Below are positions 1-7,631 of a stretch of DNA of 64,000 bases, in pieces. Position numbers and translations under genes: made by a program. Under the pieces are notes generated by a model. It saw only the letters and a program-made list of their open reading frames with translations. It searched no databases and was not told the origin of the DNA. The first letter of the stretch is position 1; every line of letters begins with the position of its first letter. This stretch comes from M1-B18 sp048264125 (GTDB lineage Bacteria; Bacillota; Clostridia; Peptostreptococcales; Natronincolaceae): NCBI GenBank assembly GCA_048264125.1, contig JBLXDM010000008.1, positions 186,001 through 250,000 of the forward strand, given 5' to 3'.

Positions 1-1
1 T

Positions 2-1174
2 GAAGGCTTTAAGGACATAAATGATTCTTTGGGACATCAAATTGGAGACAAGCTATTGATAGGCTTCTCGGAAATACTATTATCGCTGGTGGACGAAAGA
101 AAGCTCTTGTGCAGGTTCAGCAGTGATGAATTTGCAATTTTATGTAAGGACTCCCTTCAGGAGCAGGCCTACGGCTTTTCCAGAGCTCTGCTGAATAGGC
201 TGAAGCAGCCCTTTATAATTGAGGGTACTGTGCTTCATGTAAACGCAAATATTGGAATAAGTAGGTTTCCGGAGGACGGTACAGATGCGGAAAATTTAGT
301 GCGATATGCAGATATCGCTGTATATAGGGCAAAGGAGAAGCTTGAGGACAGAATATGCTTCTATGTCAGTGAAATGTCTGATTCCATAGAGGAGAAATTC
401 CTGATAGCAAATCATCTGGCGTTGGCGGTGGACAACAATGAGCTATCCATCCACTATCAGCCTATATTTGATATAAATGCAAGGAACAAGATAGTTGGTG
501 CTGAAGCGCTAATGAGGTGGAAAAATCCAATATTGGGCACCGTTTCTCCGGTGAAGTTTATACCGATAGCTGAGAAAACAGGACTCATCATTGATATGGG
601 TAAATGGATATTTCAGGAGGTATGTAAACAGATTAACAGCTGGCAAATGAGAAAAAGGAATATTGTACCCATATCAGTGAATATCTCGGTAAAACAGCTG
701 GAGCAAATGGATTTTGCCGAATACCTTATAGATATAATGGAGATCTATAGTATAACAGCAAATAATATCGAGCTTGAGATTACAGAAAGCGTTTCTTCGG
801 GTGAGCTAATAGTTATAGTTAATAATATTCACAAAATTAAGAAGCATGGCATACGTATATCCATGGATGATTTCGGGACAGGCTTCTCTTCTCTGGGACA
901 GCTGGATATCTTTGAGTTGGATAAGCTGAAAATAGATAAGATTTTTATTGATGATCTGGTGATGACCTTTAGAAGGCAAAATCTTGTTAAGACTATAATT
1001 GCAATGGCCAAGAGCTTAGGCTTAACCGTTGTGGCAGAGGGGATTGAAACAATGGAGCAGCTGAACTATCTGAGGGAGCTGGGCTGTCAGCTTGGACAGG
1101 GATATTTGCTAAGTGAGCCCCTGACTACAGAAAGGATAGAGGCATTGTTGAATTCAAGCATACAAGAAGCATAA
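2..1174 (+). CDS. GGDEF/EAL domain protein, 5'-truncated by window edge
   Basis: The reading frame is open from the first bases, and the visible part starts inside a GGDEF domain (F-K-D-I-N-D then G-H-Q-I-G-D), so the true start lies to the left. The signature at 119-133 reads S-S-D-E-F instead of G-G-D-E-F, so diguanylate cyclase activity is probably lost. The EAL domain follows and looks intact: E-A-L at 503-511, D-D-F-G-T-G, K-I-D, E-G-I-E and Q-G-Y-L motifs. In this family such proteins usually hydrolyse c-di-GMP, with the degenerate GGDEF sometimes acting as a GTP-binding regulator. A c-di-GMP-II riboswitch lies 2.3 kb downstream. Any N-terminal sensory domain is outside the window. Confidence 0.93.
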   Translation, partial: EGFKDINDSLGHQIGDKLLIGFSEILLSLVDERKLLCRFSSDEFAILCKDSLQEQAYGFSRALLNRLKQPFIIEGTVLHVNANIGISRFPEDGTDAENLVRYADIAVYRAKEKLEDRICFYVSEMSDSIEEKFLIANHLALAVDNNELSIHYQPIFDINARNKIVGAEALMRWKNPILGTVSPVKFIPIAEKTGLIIDMGKWIFQEVCKQINSWQMRKRNIVPISVNISVKQLEQMDFAEYLIDIMEIYSITANNIELEITESVSSGELIVIVNNIHKIKKHGIRISMDDFGTGFSSLGQLDIFELDKLKIDKIFIDDLVMTFRRQNLVKTIIAMAKSLGLTVVAEGIETMEQLNYLRELGCQLGQGYLLSEPLTTERIEALLNSSIQEA

Positions 1175-1214
1175 AATCGACGCCGCCGGTGAAATAAAAT
1201 AGAGGAGATGGATA

Positions 1215-1247
1215 AAGAAGGAGCTACAGGCAAGCTTCTTCTTTTGA
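1215..1247 (+). terminator. Rho-independent terminator after the EAL gene
   Basis: An 11-bp stem with one G-U pair (AAGAAGGAGCT at 1215-1225 with AGCTTCTTCTT at 1233-1243) is followed by a short T run. It lies between convergent genes and could serve both. Confidence 0.65.
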
Positions 1248-1267
1248 TATAAGGCTGGTGGTTATGA

Positions 1268-2038
1268 CTATTGATTGTCACCTCTGATGTTAAAGCTAAA
1301 GCTGGTGAGAATACACCTGTCCTTCTCCACCAAATGCTTCTCATGAAATTCAACCCTTCCTTCTCGGGTTATTAAAATCACTGTTTTAAATTGGGTACCA
1401 TAATCTGGAGTATCGATATGTATAGAGGACAACATTCGCTCTATTTCAAGAGGTACACCTGTTTCTGGCAGCTTATCATCGGCAGGAGTCTCTGTGTCAT
1501 CTAGTATGTCAAACAAACCTTCTACAGAAGGCTCCTCCTTTAATAGCTGTGCAAACCTATTCTTAGCCTTTGTCAGCTTATACCAAGGGGTGTCCAGTAG
1601 TGCATTGCTGAGGCCATATATACCTTTAGCTAAAGGTATTATCTTGTTTTCAACATTGGAATAAAACCACAGCTCCCGTGGATTACCCACCACCAAATTA
1701 AAGGGACTATAGTCAGCGTGCTGTAGCTGCACACTTTTCAGATATTCCTCCGGAGGCATTCTGTCTGCCAGATAGTTCAGAGTCAGCATACCTCTTGAAA
1801 GTCCTACCTCTTTTTTTAGCGTAGGATCTCTGTAGTTGGTTAAAAAGGCGATTCTCCCTTTTTTTGTAATTCCGGTCCAGGTCCCACCCTTCTCGCAATC
1901 CATCCCTGCCAACAGGTCAGGGTGACTTTTCCAAAAATGAGCCTCCAACGAAGGACGATTTTTAAACTCATCCCTGTTGCCAATAAATATAAAGTCATAT
2001 TTTGGATGGGTCTTATATGCAAAGAGTAATGTACACAT
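1268..2038 (-). CDS. NRDE (TANGO2-like) family protein
   Basis: The protein of about 256 residues begins M-C-T-L-L and carries the family-defining N-R-D-E motif about 20 residues in, as in the NRDE/TANGO2 (DUF833) family. The molecular role is unsettled; the conserved Cys2 suggests an N-terminal-nucleophile-like arrangement. An in-frame GTG exists at 2047, but the ATG at 2038 is preferred because GAGGTG then sits 6 nt upstream and Cys becomes residue 2. It is monocistronic and convergent with the EAL gene. A TTTTGTCGAG sequence resembling a Spo0A box lies just upstream. Confidence 0.85.
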   Translation of the reverse strand: MCTLLFAYKTHPKYDFIFIGNRDEFKNRPSLEAHFWKSHPDLLAGMDCEKGGTWTGITKKGRIAFLTNYRDPTLKKEVGLSRGMLTLNYLADRMPPEEYLKSVQLQHADYSPFNLVVGNPRELWFYSNVENKIIPLAKGIYGLSNALLDTPWYKLTKAKNRFAQLLKEEPSVEGLFDILDDTETPADDKLPETGVPLEIERMLSSIHIDTPDYGTQFKTVILITREGRVEFHEKHLVEKDRCILTSFSFNIRGDNQ

Positions 2039-2250
2039 CCGTTTCACCTCTTTTGTCGAGTCGTAATTTATTCATATGCTTGCCATGCCTTATTATTATA
2101 TACCATTCTGCAATCTTATGCTCAAAATAGTATTGTGATGAAATAAAACAGCCGAAAGAATATAATGAGGAGGAAGAAGGGTTTATTGTATTGGTGTCGA
2201 ATTTTGTAATTTATAGAATACTATGAAAATAGACTTTGTAGGGTGATGTT

Positions 2251-3375
2251 ATGAGGGTAGTTATTATCGATGACATTAAGTCTACGGGGGAAACGCTTTC
2301 AAAAATGCTGAGTGAAATGCCTGCAGTGCAGGTGGAGGGGGTTTTTAATAATACCGCCATAGCCTATAATTTTTTAAAGACTGAGCCTGTAGATGTAATT
2401 ATTATTGATATCAATATACCGGAGGAAAATGGAATAGCTTTTGCAAAACGAGTTAGAGAATTAACGCCTTCATTAATGATAATTATAATATCTGCAACCA
2501 ATGATTATGCCTTAGAGGCCTTTGATATCTATGCTCTGGACTATATTGTTAAGCCTGTGTCGAGGGAAAGACTGGAAAGGACCATCAATCGCATTAGGGA
2601 AATATTAAATGTAATATCGGGATGTAGACATTGTGGTATAAAATACCGGCTCTATGCATATTGCTTAGGAGATTTTACACTAAGAAGCGCAGATGGGGAG
2701 GCAATACGGCTACAGTCCTCAAAAAGTGAGGAGCTATTGGCCTTTCTGCTCTTTAACAGGGGTAAGGCAGTGGACAAGTGGCGGATAATAGAAGAGTTGT
2801 TTGCGGAGATGCCCATATATAATGCAGAAACCTATTTAAATACCACCACCTATAAGCTTAGAAAAGCGTTGGAGCCCTACGGCATGAAGGATGCAGTTAT
2901 ATGTAGAAATGGCAGCTATAAAATAGATATAGAAAAAATCTATGTGGATTTTATAGATTTTCAGAATAGAATAAGAGTCTCTACACCTATTGATATGAGT
3001 AGCCTGAAGGAGGCGCTTGAGCTAGAGAGCCTATATGCCGGTGAGCTGTTTGGGGATAAGGATTATTTCTGGCTTAGGACAGATAGGGAGAGATTATTTC
3101 TGGCCTATTGGAGCTTTGCGAAGCAGCTGAGTAAAAAGCTGGTGGAGTCTGGTAAACATACATTAGCATTGGAGCTTTTAAAGAGAATAGAGGACCATGA
3201 TCCCTATGATGAGGAGGTTAATACACTTTTGATGAAGGTTTATGCCGCGCTAAGAGACAGAATTTCAATGAAACGGCAATACGAAAGGTATGTGGGGCTG
3301 GTCTATAAGGAATTGGGCATTGTACCGGAGGATTCCTTTAAGCGGTTTTATGACGGACTTAAAGAATCCTTATGA
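2251..3375 (+). CDS. Response regulator with REC, winged-helix and BTAD domains (SARP-like)
   Basis: Residues 1-120 form a CheY-like receiver with acidic D7/D8, the phosphoacceptor D53 (I-I-D-I-N-I-P) and a conserved K near residue 105. Residues ~135-215 form an OmpR-like winged helix, and the rest is a bacterial transcriptional activation domain (BTAD) of TPR-like helices, as in SARP regulators. No cognate kinase is adjacent, so it is an orphan regulator here. A TGTCGAA sequence (Spo0A-box-like) occurs at 2195-2201, about 50 bp before the ATG. The next transcript starts with a c-di-GMP-II riboswitch, but nothing shows that this protein controls it. Confidence 0.88.
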   Translation: MRVVIIDDIKSTGETLSKMLSEMPAVQVEGVFNNTAIAYNFLKTEPVDVIIIDINIPEENGIAFAKRVRELTPSLMIIIISATNDYALEAFDIYALDYIVKPVSRERLERTINRIREILNVISGCRHCGIKYRLYAYCLGDFTLRSADGEAIRLQSSKSEELLAFLLFNRGKAVDKWRIIEELFAEMPIYNAETYLNTTTYKLRKALEPYGMKDAVICRNGSYKIDIEKIYVDFIDFQNRIRVSTPIDMSSLKEALELESLYAGELFGDKDYFWLRTDRERLFLAYWSFAKQLSKKLVESGKHTLALELLKRIEDHDPYDEEVNTLLMKVYAALRDRISMKRQYERYVGLVYKELGIVPEDSFKRFYDGLKESL

Positions 3376-3395
3376 TTTGAAATGCTTTTGAGGGG

Positions 3396-3401
3396 TATAA
3401 T
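3396..3401 (+). promoter_or_regulatory. Putative -10 element for the riboswitch transcript
   Basis: A perfect TATAAT lies 20 bp before the aptamer. No good -35 is at 16-18 bp (a TTGAAA is too close), so the promoter assignment is tentative. Confidence 0.4.
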
Positions 3402-3420
3402 ATTTCAGAAAATAGCATAT

Positions 3421-3493
3421 AGTTGGAGGCTTTGAGGAATTCTTGTTATCTGGGCACCTGAAGAATTCTGAGCTAGTGGTGCAACCGGCCAAC
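3421..3493 (+). ncRNA. c-di-GMP-II riboswitch aptamer
   Basis: The sequence matches the class II cyclic di-GMP riboswitch in order and spacing: TGGGCACCTGA at 3451-3461, CTGAGCTAGTGGTGCAACC at 3468-3486, then GGCC. The loop G-C-A-C-C pairs with downstream G-G-T-G-C, giving the expected pseudoknot; the 8-bp GAATTCTT/AAGAATTC helix and the P1 helix GTTGG (3422-3426)/CCAAC (3489-3493) are also present. The core closely resembles the structurally studied Clostridium acetobutylicum aptamer as I remember it. A terminator follows at once and then a Spo0E-like gene, so c-di-GMP probably controls read-through. The assignment rests on motif recall, not on a covariance-model search. Confidence 0.9.
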
Positions 3494-3524
3494 AATTAGT
3501 TTAAAAACTAATTGTTGTTTTTTT
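3490..3524 (+). terminator. Riboswitch expression-platform terminator
   Basis: The near-perfect stem CAACAATTAGTT (3490-3501) with AACTAATTGTTG (3506-3517) is followed by seven T. Its first four bases are shared with the 3' strand of aptamer P1, so full terminator and P1 compete. Ligand-stabilised P1 would weaken the terminator, which suggests an ON switch (inference). Confidence 0.85.
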
Positions 3525-3582
3525 GCCCTAAAGCATAAACAGCAATTTGTGACATGATAAAATATATAGGGGGTAGGGTATT

Positions 3583-3762
3583 TTGAACGATCAAACTTAT
3601 AACTATGAGCTGGAAAAGCTGAGACTTTACTTGAGTGAGCAAATTGCATTGTTAAGTAAGCCCTGTACAAGCAATAAACTGTCGGAGACCACCAATATAC
3701 TCATAAAGCATTACGAGGAAATAATTGAGAGCATAAATCATTGGAAAACTCAAGAGGGTTAA
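3583..3762 (+). CDS. Spo0E-like aspartyl-phosphate phosphatase family protein
   Basis: This 59-residue, charged, all-helical protein matches the Spo0E-like family in size and in the pattern L-S-x-x-x-x-x-L-I-x-x-Y (L-S-E-T-T-N-I-L-I-K-H-Y). Family members remove phosphate from Spo0A~P and delay sporulation. The canonical S-Q-E-L-D motif reads S-E-T-T-N here, so the Asp thought important for catalysis is Asn; it may be a divergent or inactive, binding-only member. The start is TTG with AGGGGG about 9 nt upstream, and an in-frame stop at 3574 excludes a longer form. It lies behind a c-di-GMP-II riboswitch and ends at its own terminator. Confidence 0.72.
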   Translation: MNDQTYNYELEKLRLYLSEQIALLSKPCTSNKLSETTNILIKHYEEIIESINHWKTQEG

Positions 3763-3776
3763 AATACATACATATG

Positions 3777-3813
3777 AAAAAAGCTGCACCTATGTAGGGT
3801 GAAGCTTTTCTTT
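3777..3813 (+). terminator. Terminator after the Spo0E-like gene
   Basis: A-rich left arm AAAAGCTGCACC pairs with GGGTGAAGCTTTT (one mismatch) and is followed by T-rich sequence. Confidence 0.65.
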
Positions 3814-3918
3814 TGCTAAGTTTTAACATTAAAGGATTGATTTAAGCCCCTAAGAGTACTATCATTTTAATTAAGATTAAATTATAAGAATATTAATACC
3901 GTAAAAGGAGGTGCTGAG

Positions 3919-4629
3919 GTGAAGGTACTAATAATATATGGCAATGAAAGAAAAGGCATTACCTATAATGCTGTCAAGATTGTGAAGGACGCAATGCAGT
4001 CAGAGGGTGATGTCAGTTTTCAGGAGCTTTGGCTTCCAAGAGCCTTACCAAATTTTTGTATAGGCTGCTTCAGCTGCTTTTTAAAAGGGGAGGATAAATG
4101 TCCGCACTACCAATATGTCGGCCCAATAGTTGAAATGCTAGAGGAGGCTGATGGAATAGTAATGGCAAGTCCCGTATATGGACTGAATGCTTCTGCTGCT
4201 ATGAAGAATTTGCTAGACCATTTATGCTATATGTGGGTAGTCCATCGACCCAATAAGGCCATGTTTTCAAAGGTGGGCTTTGCAATATCCACAACCGCAG
4301 GAGCCGGAACAAAGCATGCAAATAAAACCATGCTAAGGGCATTGAATTATATGGGAGTTAAAAGAGTCTTCAGCCATGGCGCTGCTCTTCAGGCTGCTGC
4401 CTTACATGAGATTAAGGAGGAAAAAATGGCTAAGCTAAAGAGGGATTTAACCAAAAAAGCTAAGCGCTTCAGACGGGCAATATTAAAACGACATTCCTCC
4501 TCCAACAGATTATTTACTACGGCTTTGTTCTATGCCATGAGGGGAATGATAGGAAAATATGATGACGGAAACAGGGATAAGGAATACTGGAGAACCAATG
4601 GCTGGCTGGAAAAGGAAAAACCCTTTTAA
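3919..4629 (+). CDS. NAD(P)H-dependent flavin oxidoreductase with iron-sulfur-type Cys motif
   Basis: Residues 1-190 show a flavodoxin-like fold of the NADPH-dependent FMN reductase family: I-I-Y-G-N near the start and S-P-V-Y-G-L-N-A-S for FMN phosphate and dimer contacts. Cysteines 47, 50, 53 and 61 form C-x2-C-x2-C-x7-C, like the compact 4Fe-4S motif of iron-sulfur flavoproteins. The C-terminal ~45 residues are basic. The start is GTG with AAAGGAGGTG upstream. The next gene follows after 18 bp, so the two are probably co-transcribed. The electron acceptor is unknown. Confidence 0.82.
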   Translation: MKVLIIYGNERKGITYNAVKIVKDAMQSEGDVSFQELWLPRALPNFCIGCFSCFLKGEDKCPHYQYVGPIVEMLEEADGIVMASPVYGLNASAAMKNLLDHLCYMWVVHRPNKAMFSKVGFAISTTAGAGTKHANKTMLRALNYMGVKRVFSHGAALQAAALHEIKEEKMAKLKRDLTKKAKRFRRAILKRHSSSNRLFTTALFYAMRGMIGKYDDGNRDKEYWRTNGWLEKEKPF

Positions 4630-4647
4630 GCAGAAAGGAGGTCGACG

Positions 4648-5154
4648 ATGCGGTATTATTTAAGGCATCTGTTTTCCCTGATACTGCCCTTTACAGCTGT
4701 AGTGCTAATTCCTTATGTATTGCTGGAGGAGAGGGGCGCTAGAGCCGTGGATGAAAGTGTAGTGGCTTCAGCATTATTTTTTATGGGTGCTGCCTCCATA
4801 TGCCTTGGCATCTACCTATTGGCGTTAACCATAAGAGCATTTGCGGTTAAGGGAAGAGGAACCTTGGCTCCCTGGAGCCCAACCAGCAGGCTGGTGGTGG
4901 AGGGGGTATATGCTTATGTGAGAAATCCCATGATATCAGCAGTATTATTTATTTTGCTGGGGGAAGCAATGGTCTTTTTATCCCTGCGCCTATTTGCTTG
5001 GTTTGTTGCTTTCTTTATTATTAACAATATATATTTTACAATATCAGAGGAGCCGGCTTTAATCAGGCGCTTCGGCACTGATTATGAAGAGTACAAAGCC
5101 AATGTTCCCAAATGGCTTCCACGGATGAAGCCCTGGAGGAGAGAAAAATTTTAG
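4648..5154 (+). CDS. Isoprenylcysteine carboxyl methyltransferase (ICMT)-family membrane protein
   Basis: The 168-residue protein has about four hydrophobic segments and the C-terminal signature of the ICMT/PEMT-like family: V-Y-A-Y-V-R-N-P-M followed by E-E-P-A-L-x-R-R-F-G-x-D-Y-x-x-Y, which forms the SAM pocket in that family. Bacterial members methylate small or lipid substrates that are mostly unknown; a true prenyl-protein substrate is unlikely here. AAAGGAGG precedes the ATG. It is probably translated together with the upstream flavoprotein. Confidence 0.8.
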   Translation: MRYYLRHLFSLILPFTAVVLIPYVLLEERGARAVDESVVASALFFMGAASICLGIYLLALTIRAFAVKGRGTLAPWSPTSRLVVEGVYAYVRNPMISAVLFILLGEAMVFLSLRLFAWFVAFFIINNIYFTISEEPALIRRFGTDYEEYKANVPKWLPRMKPWRREKF

Positions 5155-5266
5155 GAGTGCGTTTTAAGGTTTCCTAAATAGGCAGCGTTATTAATGCTTA
5201 GAAGGGAGAATCTTATAAAGCTTACACCCTTGGCAGAGGGAAAATAATTAAAGAGGAGGTAATATT

Positions 5267-5830
5267 ATGCTGGTGGATTTAAGCGTAAAGGTTACAAGGC
5301 AAATCAATAAGGATGCTCTGGATAATGAAAAAATGGTCTCCTTTGGACATCTAGGCACCCACTTTGATGTTATGAATAAGGAGTTTCCTCTGCAATTTAC
5401 CAGAAGAAGGGGTATTGCCTTTGATGTAAGGGACATTCAAATAAGAGATGTAGAGCTGGAGGATATAGAAATAAGTCTTGTAGAAGAGGGAATGTTCGTC
5501 GCTTTTCACACCGGCTTTATAGATACGGTGGCATACGGCAGCAAGGACTATTTTACTGGTCATCCTCAGCTGTCGGATCAGCTGATTGATGGTCTTTTAG
5601 AGCGGAAGGTATCCATCATCGGCATCGACTGTGCAGGAATAAGAAGGGGAGCAGAGCATACTCCGAAGGACCAGTACTGTGCTGATAGAGGAGCCTTCAT
5701 TGTAGAAAATCTATGCAGGCTGGGGGATGTGCTTCAGGGCAAAAAATCCGCTGCCTTTACAGCCAATACCTATCCCATCAGCTTTGCAGATATGACAGGG
5801 CTACCCTGTAGAGTAGTGGCAGAGATATAA
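5267..5830 (+). CDS. Cyclase-family (kynurenine formamidase-like) metal-dependent hydrolase
   Basis: The 187-residue protein starts L-V-D-L-S and contains H-L-G-T-H-F-D (H28, H32, D34), the metal-binding H-x-G-T-H-x-D motif of the cyclase/formamidase family. A G-I-D-C-A-G-I-R-R segment and H-T-P-K-D follow at the usual place of the second active-site half. It is shorter than typical formamidases (~210 residues). The substrate cannot be deduced; kynurenine formamidase activity should not be assumed because no tryptophan-degradation genes are nearby. The RBS AGAGGAGG is strong. Confidence 0.78.
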   Translation: MLVDLSVKVTRQINKDALDNEKMVSFGHLGTHFDVMNKEFPLQFTRRRGIAFDVRDIQIRDVELEDIEISLVEEGMFVAFHTGFIDTVAYGSKDYFTGHPQLSDQLIDGLLERKVSIIGIDCAGIRRGAEHTPKDQYCADRGAFIVENLCRLGDVLQGKKSAAFTANTYPISFADMTGLPCRVVAEI

Positions 5831-5895
5831 TTATTTACTAAGTTTTAAAAAATTGGGTTTGTAGATTGTATATACTACCCTGTCTTCGTTTTGAG

Positions 5896-5921
5896 ACCAG
5901 CAGAATTAATGCTGGTTTTTG
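5896..5921 (+). terminator. Terminator after the cyclase-family gene
   Basis: ACCAGC (5896-5901) pairs with GCTGGT (5911-5916), followed by a T run. Confidence 0.75.
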
Positions 5922-5992
5922 TATGCAAAAAAATAAATAAAAAATTTTATTTCGAAGCAGGAATAATAGAAAAATCATAGAATACTATTTAC

Positions 5993-6034
5993 TAGATTTT
6001 AAATTTTAAATCTAAAACTTTAGTTAACTAAAGT
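5993..6034. promoter_or_regulatory. Tandem palindromes, candidate GntR operators
   Basis: An 18-bp perfect palindrome, ACTTTAGTTAACTAAAGT, occupies 6017-6034. Immediately upstream is a second inverted repeat, TAGATTT-N8-AAATCTA (5993-6014). Both lie 30-70 bp before the GntR gene that heads the catabolic operon, the place expected for an autoregulatory operator. Binding by this regulator is inference. Confidence 0.65.
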
Positions 6035-6065
6035 AAATTTATATATATTTGGGAGGCAGAAAAGC

Positions 6066-6746
6066 ATGGAAATATTAAATTATCATACTCAGACCCTTGT
6101 TGATGTAGCGTATATAGCCATAAAAAAGGACATAGCCGAAAGAAGCCTGGTTCCGGGACAAAAAGTAATCATCAGAGAGCTGAGTGAAAAGTACGGCATA
6201 AGTGAAACCCCCATCAAGCAGGCCTTAAACAGACTTATAACGGAAGGGCTTGTAGAGGGAATCCCAAGAAAGGGCGTAAAGGTCAGGGCGATCAAATGGA
6301 AGGATATTGAGGAGCTGCTGGATATCAGGCTAATGATCGAGACCTATAGTATAAGTCATATCATTGATACCTTTCACAGCAGTGGTGACATGAAGCAAAA
6401 GCTTAGAAACAATATAACAAAGCATATGGGATTGATAGAAAACGGAACTACCATAAATGACTACTTCGACAATTATAATCTGGATCAGGAGTTTCATAAG
6501 TTATTTGTAAAATGTATGAAAAATACGAAGATGCTGGAAATCTATAATAGCCTAGGAACCCATACCTATGCCTACCATGTTTATGGAAAGCAGGAGAAGC
6601 AGGAGATGATAGCAGGGGTTAAGGAGCATGAGGTCATGTATAATGCGCTGCTGTCAAAAAATGAAGAGGAGCTGAAGAATGCCATAGAGCTTCATATATT
6701 CAACGCTAAGGCTAAGCTTGAAAAATACGTTAACAACAAGCTTTAA
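6066..6746 (+). CDS. GntR family transcriptional regulator, FCD (FadR-type) subfamily
   Basis: Residues ~10-75 form the GntR winged helix (I-x-R-S-L-V-P-G-Q-K then R-E-L-S-E-K-Y-G-I-S-E-T-P-I-K-Q-A-L). Residues ~85-220 are a helical FCD ligand-binding domain, with acidic and His residues that usually bind a metal and a carboxylate effector. It is the first gene of a same-strand series of sugar-acid genes, 53 bp before the SDR, and probably represses the operon until its acid inducer binds. Perfect palindromes just upstream suggest autoregulation. Confidence 0.9.
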   Translation: MEILNYHTQTLVDVAYIAIKKDIAERSLVPGQKVIIRELSEKYGISETPIKQALNRLITEGLVEGIPRKGVKVRAIKWKDIEELLDIRLMIETYSISHIIDTFHSSGDMKQKLRNNITKHMGLIENGTTINDYFDNYNLDQEFHKLFVKCMKNTKMLEIYNSLGTHTYAYHVYGKQEKQEMIAGVKEHEVMYNALLSKNEEELKNAIELHIFNAKAKLEKYVNNKL

Positions 6747-6799
6747 CAGCTTAAGCCAAAGCTTTAGCTTTATACCCCAAGAACAAAGGAGGACTTGAA

Positions 6800-7618
6800 A
6801 TGGATGTTAGAGTTGATGTAAGGAATAAAGTGGCTGTAATAACCGGTGGAACAGGCGTTTTATGCTCTAGTATGGCTAAGGCCTTGGCCAGAGAGGGAGC
6901 AAAGGTAGCGGTATTGGGCAGGCGCCTGGAGGAGGCTGAAAGGATTGTCGATGAGATCATCTCTGAAGGCGGCATAGCAATAGGTGTAGAGGTAGATGTC
7001 CTACAAAAGGATATGGTAATAGCTGCAAGAAATCAAATTCTAAAGGTATTCGGTACCATTGATATATTGATAAATGGAGCAGGTGGCAACAGTCCTCAGG
7101 CCTCCACCGGCAATGATAAATCCTTTTTCGACCTGACGGTTGAAGGCATTCAACAGGTCTTAAACTTAAATTTCATGGGCACCGTAATACCGACTCAGGT
7201 TTTTGGTGAGGTTATCGCAGAAAATAAAAAGGGAGTCATCATCAATATTTCATCTATGGCAGCCCACATCCCCTTAACGAAAACGATTGCCTACAGTGCT
7301 GCAAAGGCGGCTATATCTAATTTTACCCAATGGATGGCAGTGCATTTCAATCAGGAGTATTCAAAGGATATAAGGGTAAATGCCATTGCTCCTGGATTTC
7401 TGCTTACAAATCAGAACAAATACCTTCTTACTGATGAAGCAACCGGGGGACTGACGGAAAGAGGCAAAGCAATAATCGACGGAACGCCTATGGGAAAATT
7501 CGGCGCACCCGAGGACTTAATCGGAATTGTATTATTCCTGTGCTCAGACGCTGCATCCTTTATAAATGGCGCTATAATACCGGTGGATGGGGCCTTCTCA
7601 GCCTTCTCCGGTGTGTAA
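6800..7618 (+). CDS. SDR-family oxidoreductase, mannonate/fructuronate oxidoreductase-like
   Basis: This 272-residue Rossmann protein has T-G-G-T-G-V-L near residue 17, N-G-A-G-G-N, catalytic Ser in I-N-I-S-S-M and Y-S-A-A-K. It most resembles the SDR subgroup annotated as D-mannonate oxidoreductase. Where those proteins usually have a third glycine of the dinucleotide loop, this one reads C-S-S, so cofactor contacts may differ. It is the first structural gene after the GntR regulator, 14 bp before the larA-like gene. The likely reaction is NAD(P)-linked oxidation or reduction of an aldonate or keto-aldonate (inference). Confidence 0.82.
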   Translation: MDVRVDVRNKVAVITGGTGVLCSSMAKALAREGAKVAVLGRRLEEAERIVDEIISEGGIAIGVEVDVLQKDMVIAARNQILKVFGTIDILINGAGGNSPQASTGNDKSFFDLTVEGIQQVLNLNFMGTVIPTQVFGEVIAENKKGVIINISSMAAHIPLTKTIAYSAAKAAISNFTQWMAVHFNQEYSKDIRVNAIAPGFLLTNQNKYLLTDEATGGLTERGKAIIDGTPMGKFGAPEDLIGIVLFLCSDAASFINGAIIPVDGAFSAFSGV

Positions 7619-7631
7619 ATGAGGGATTAAG

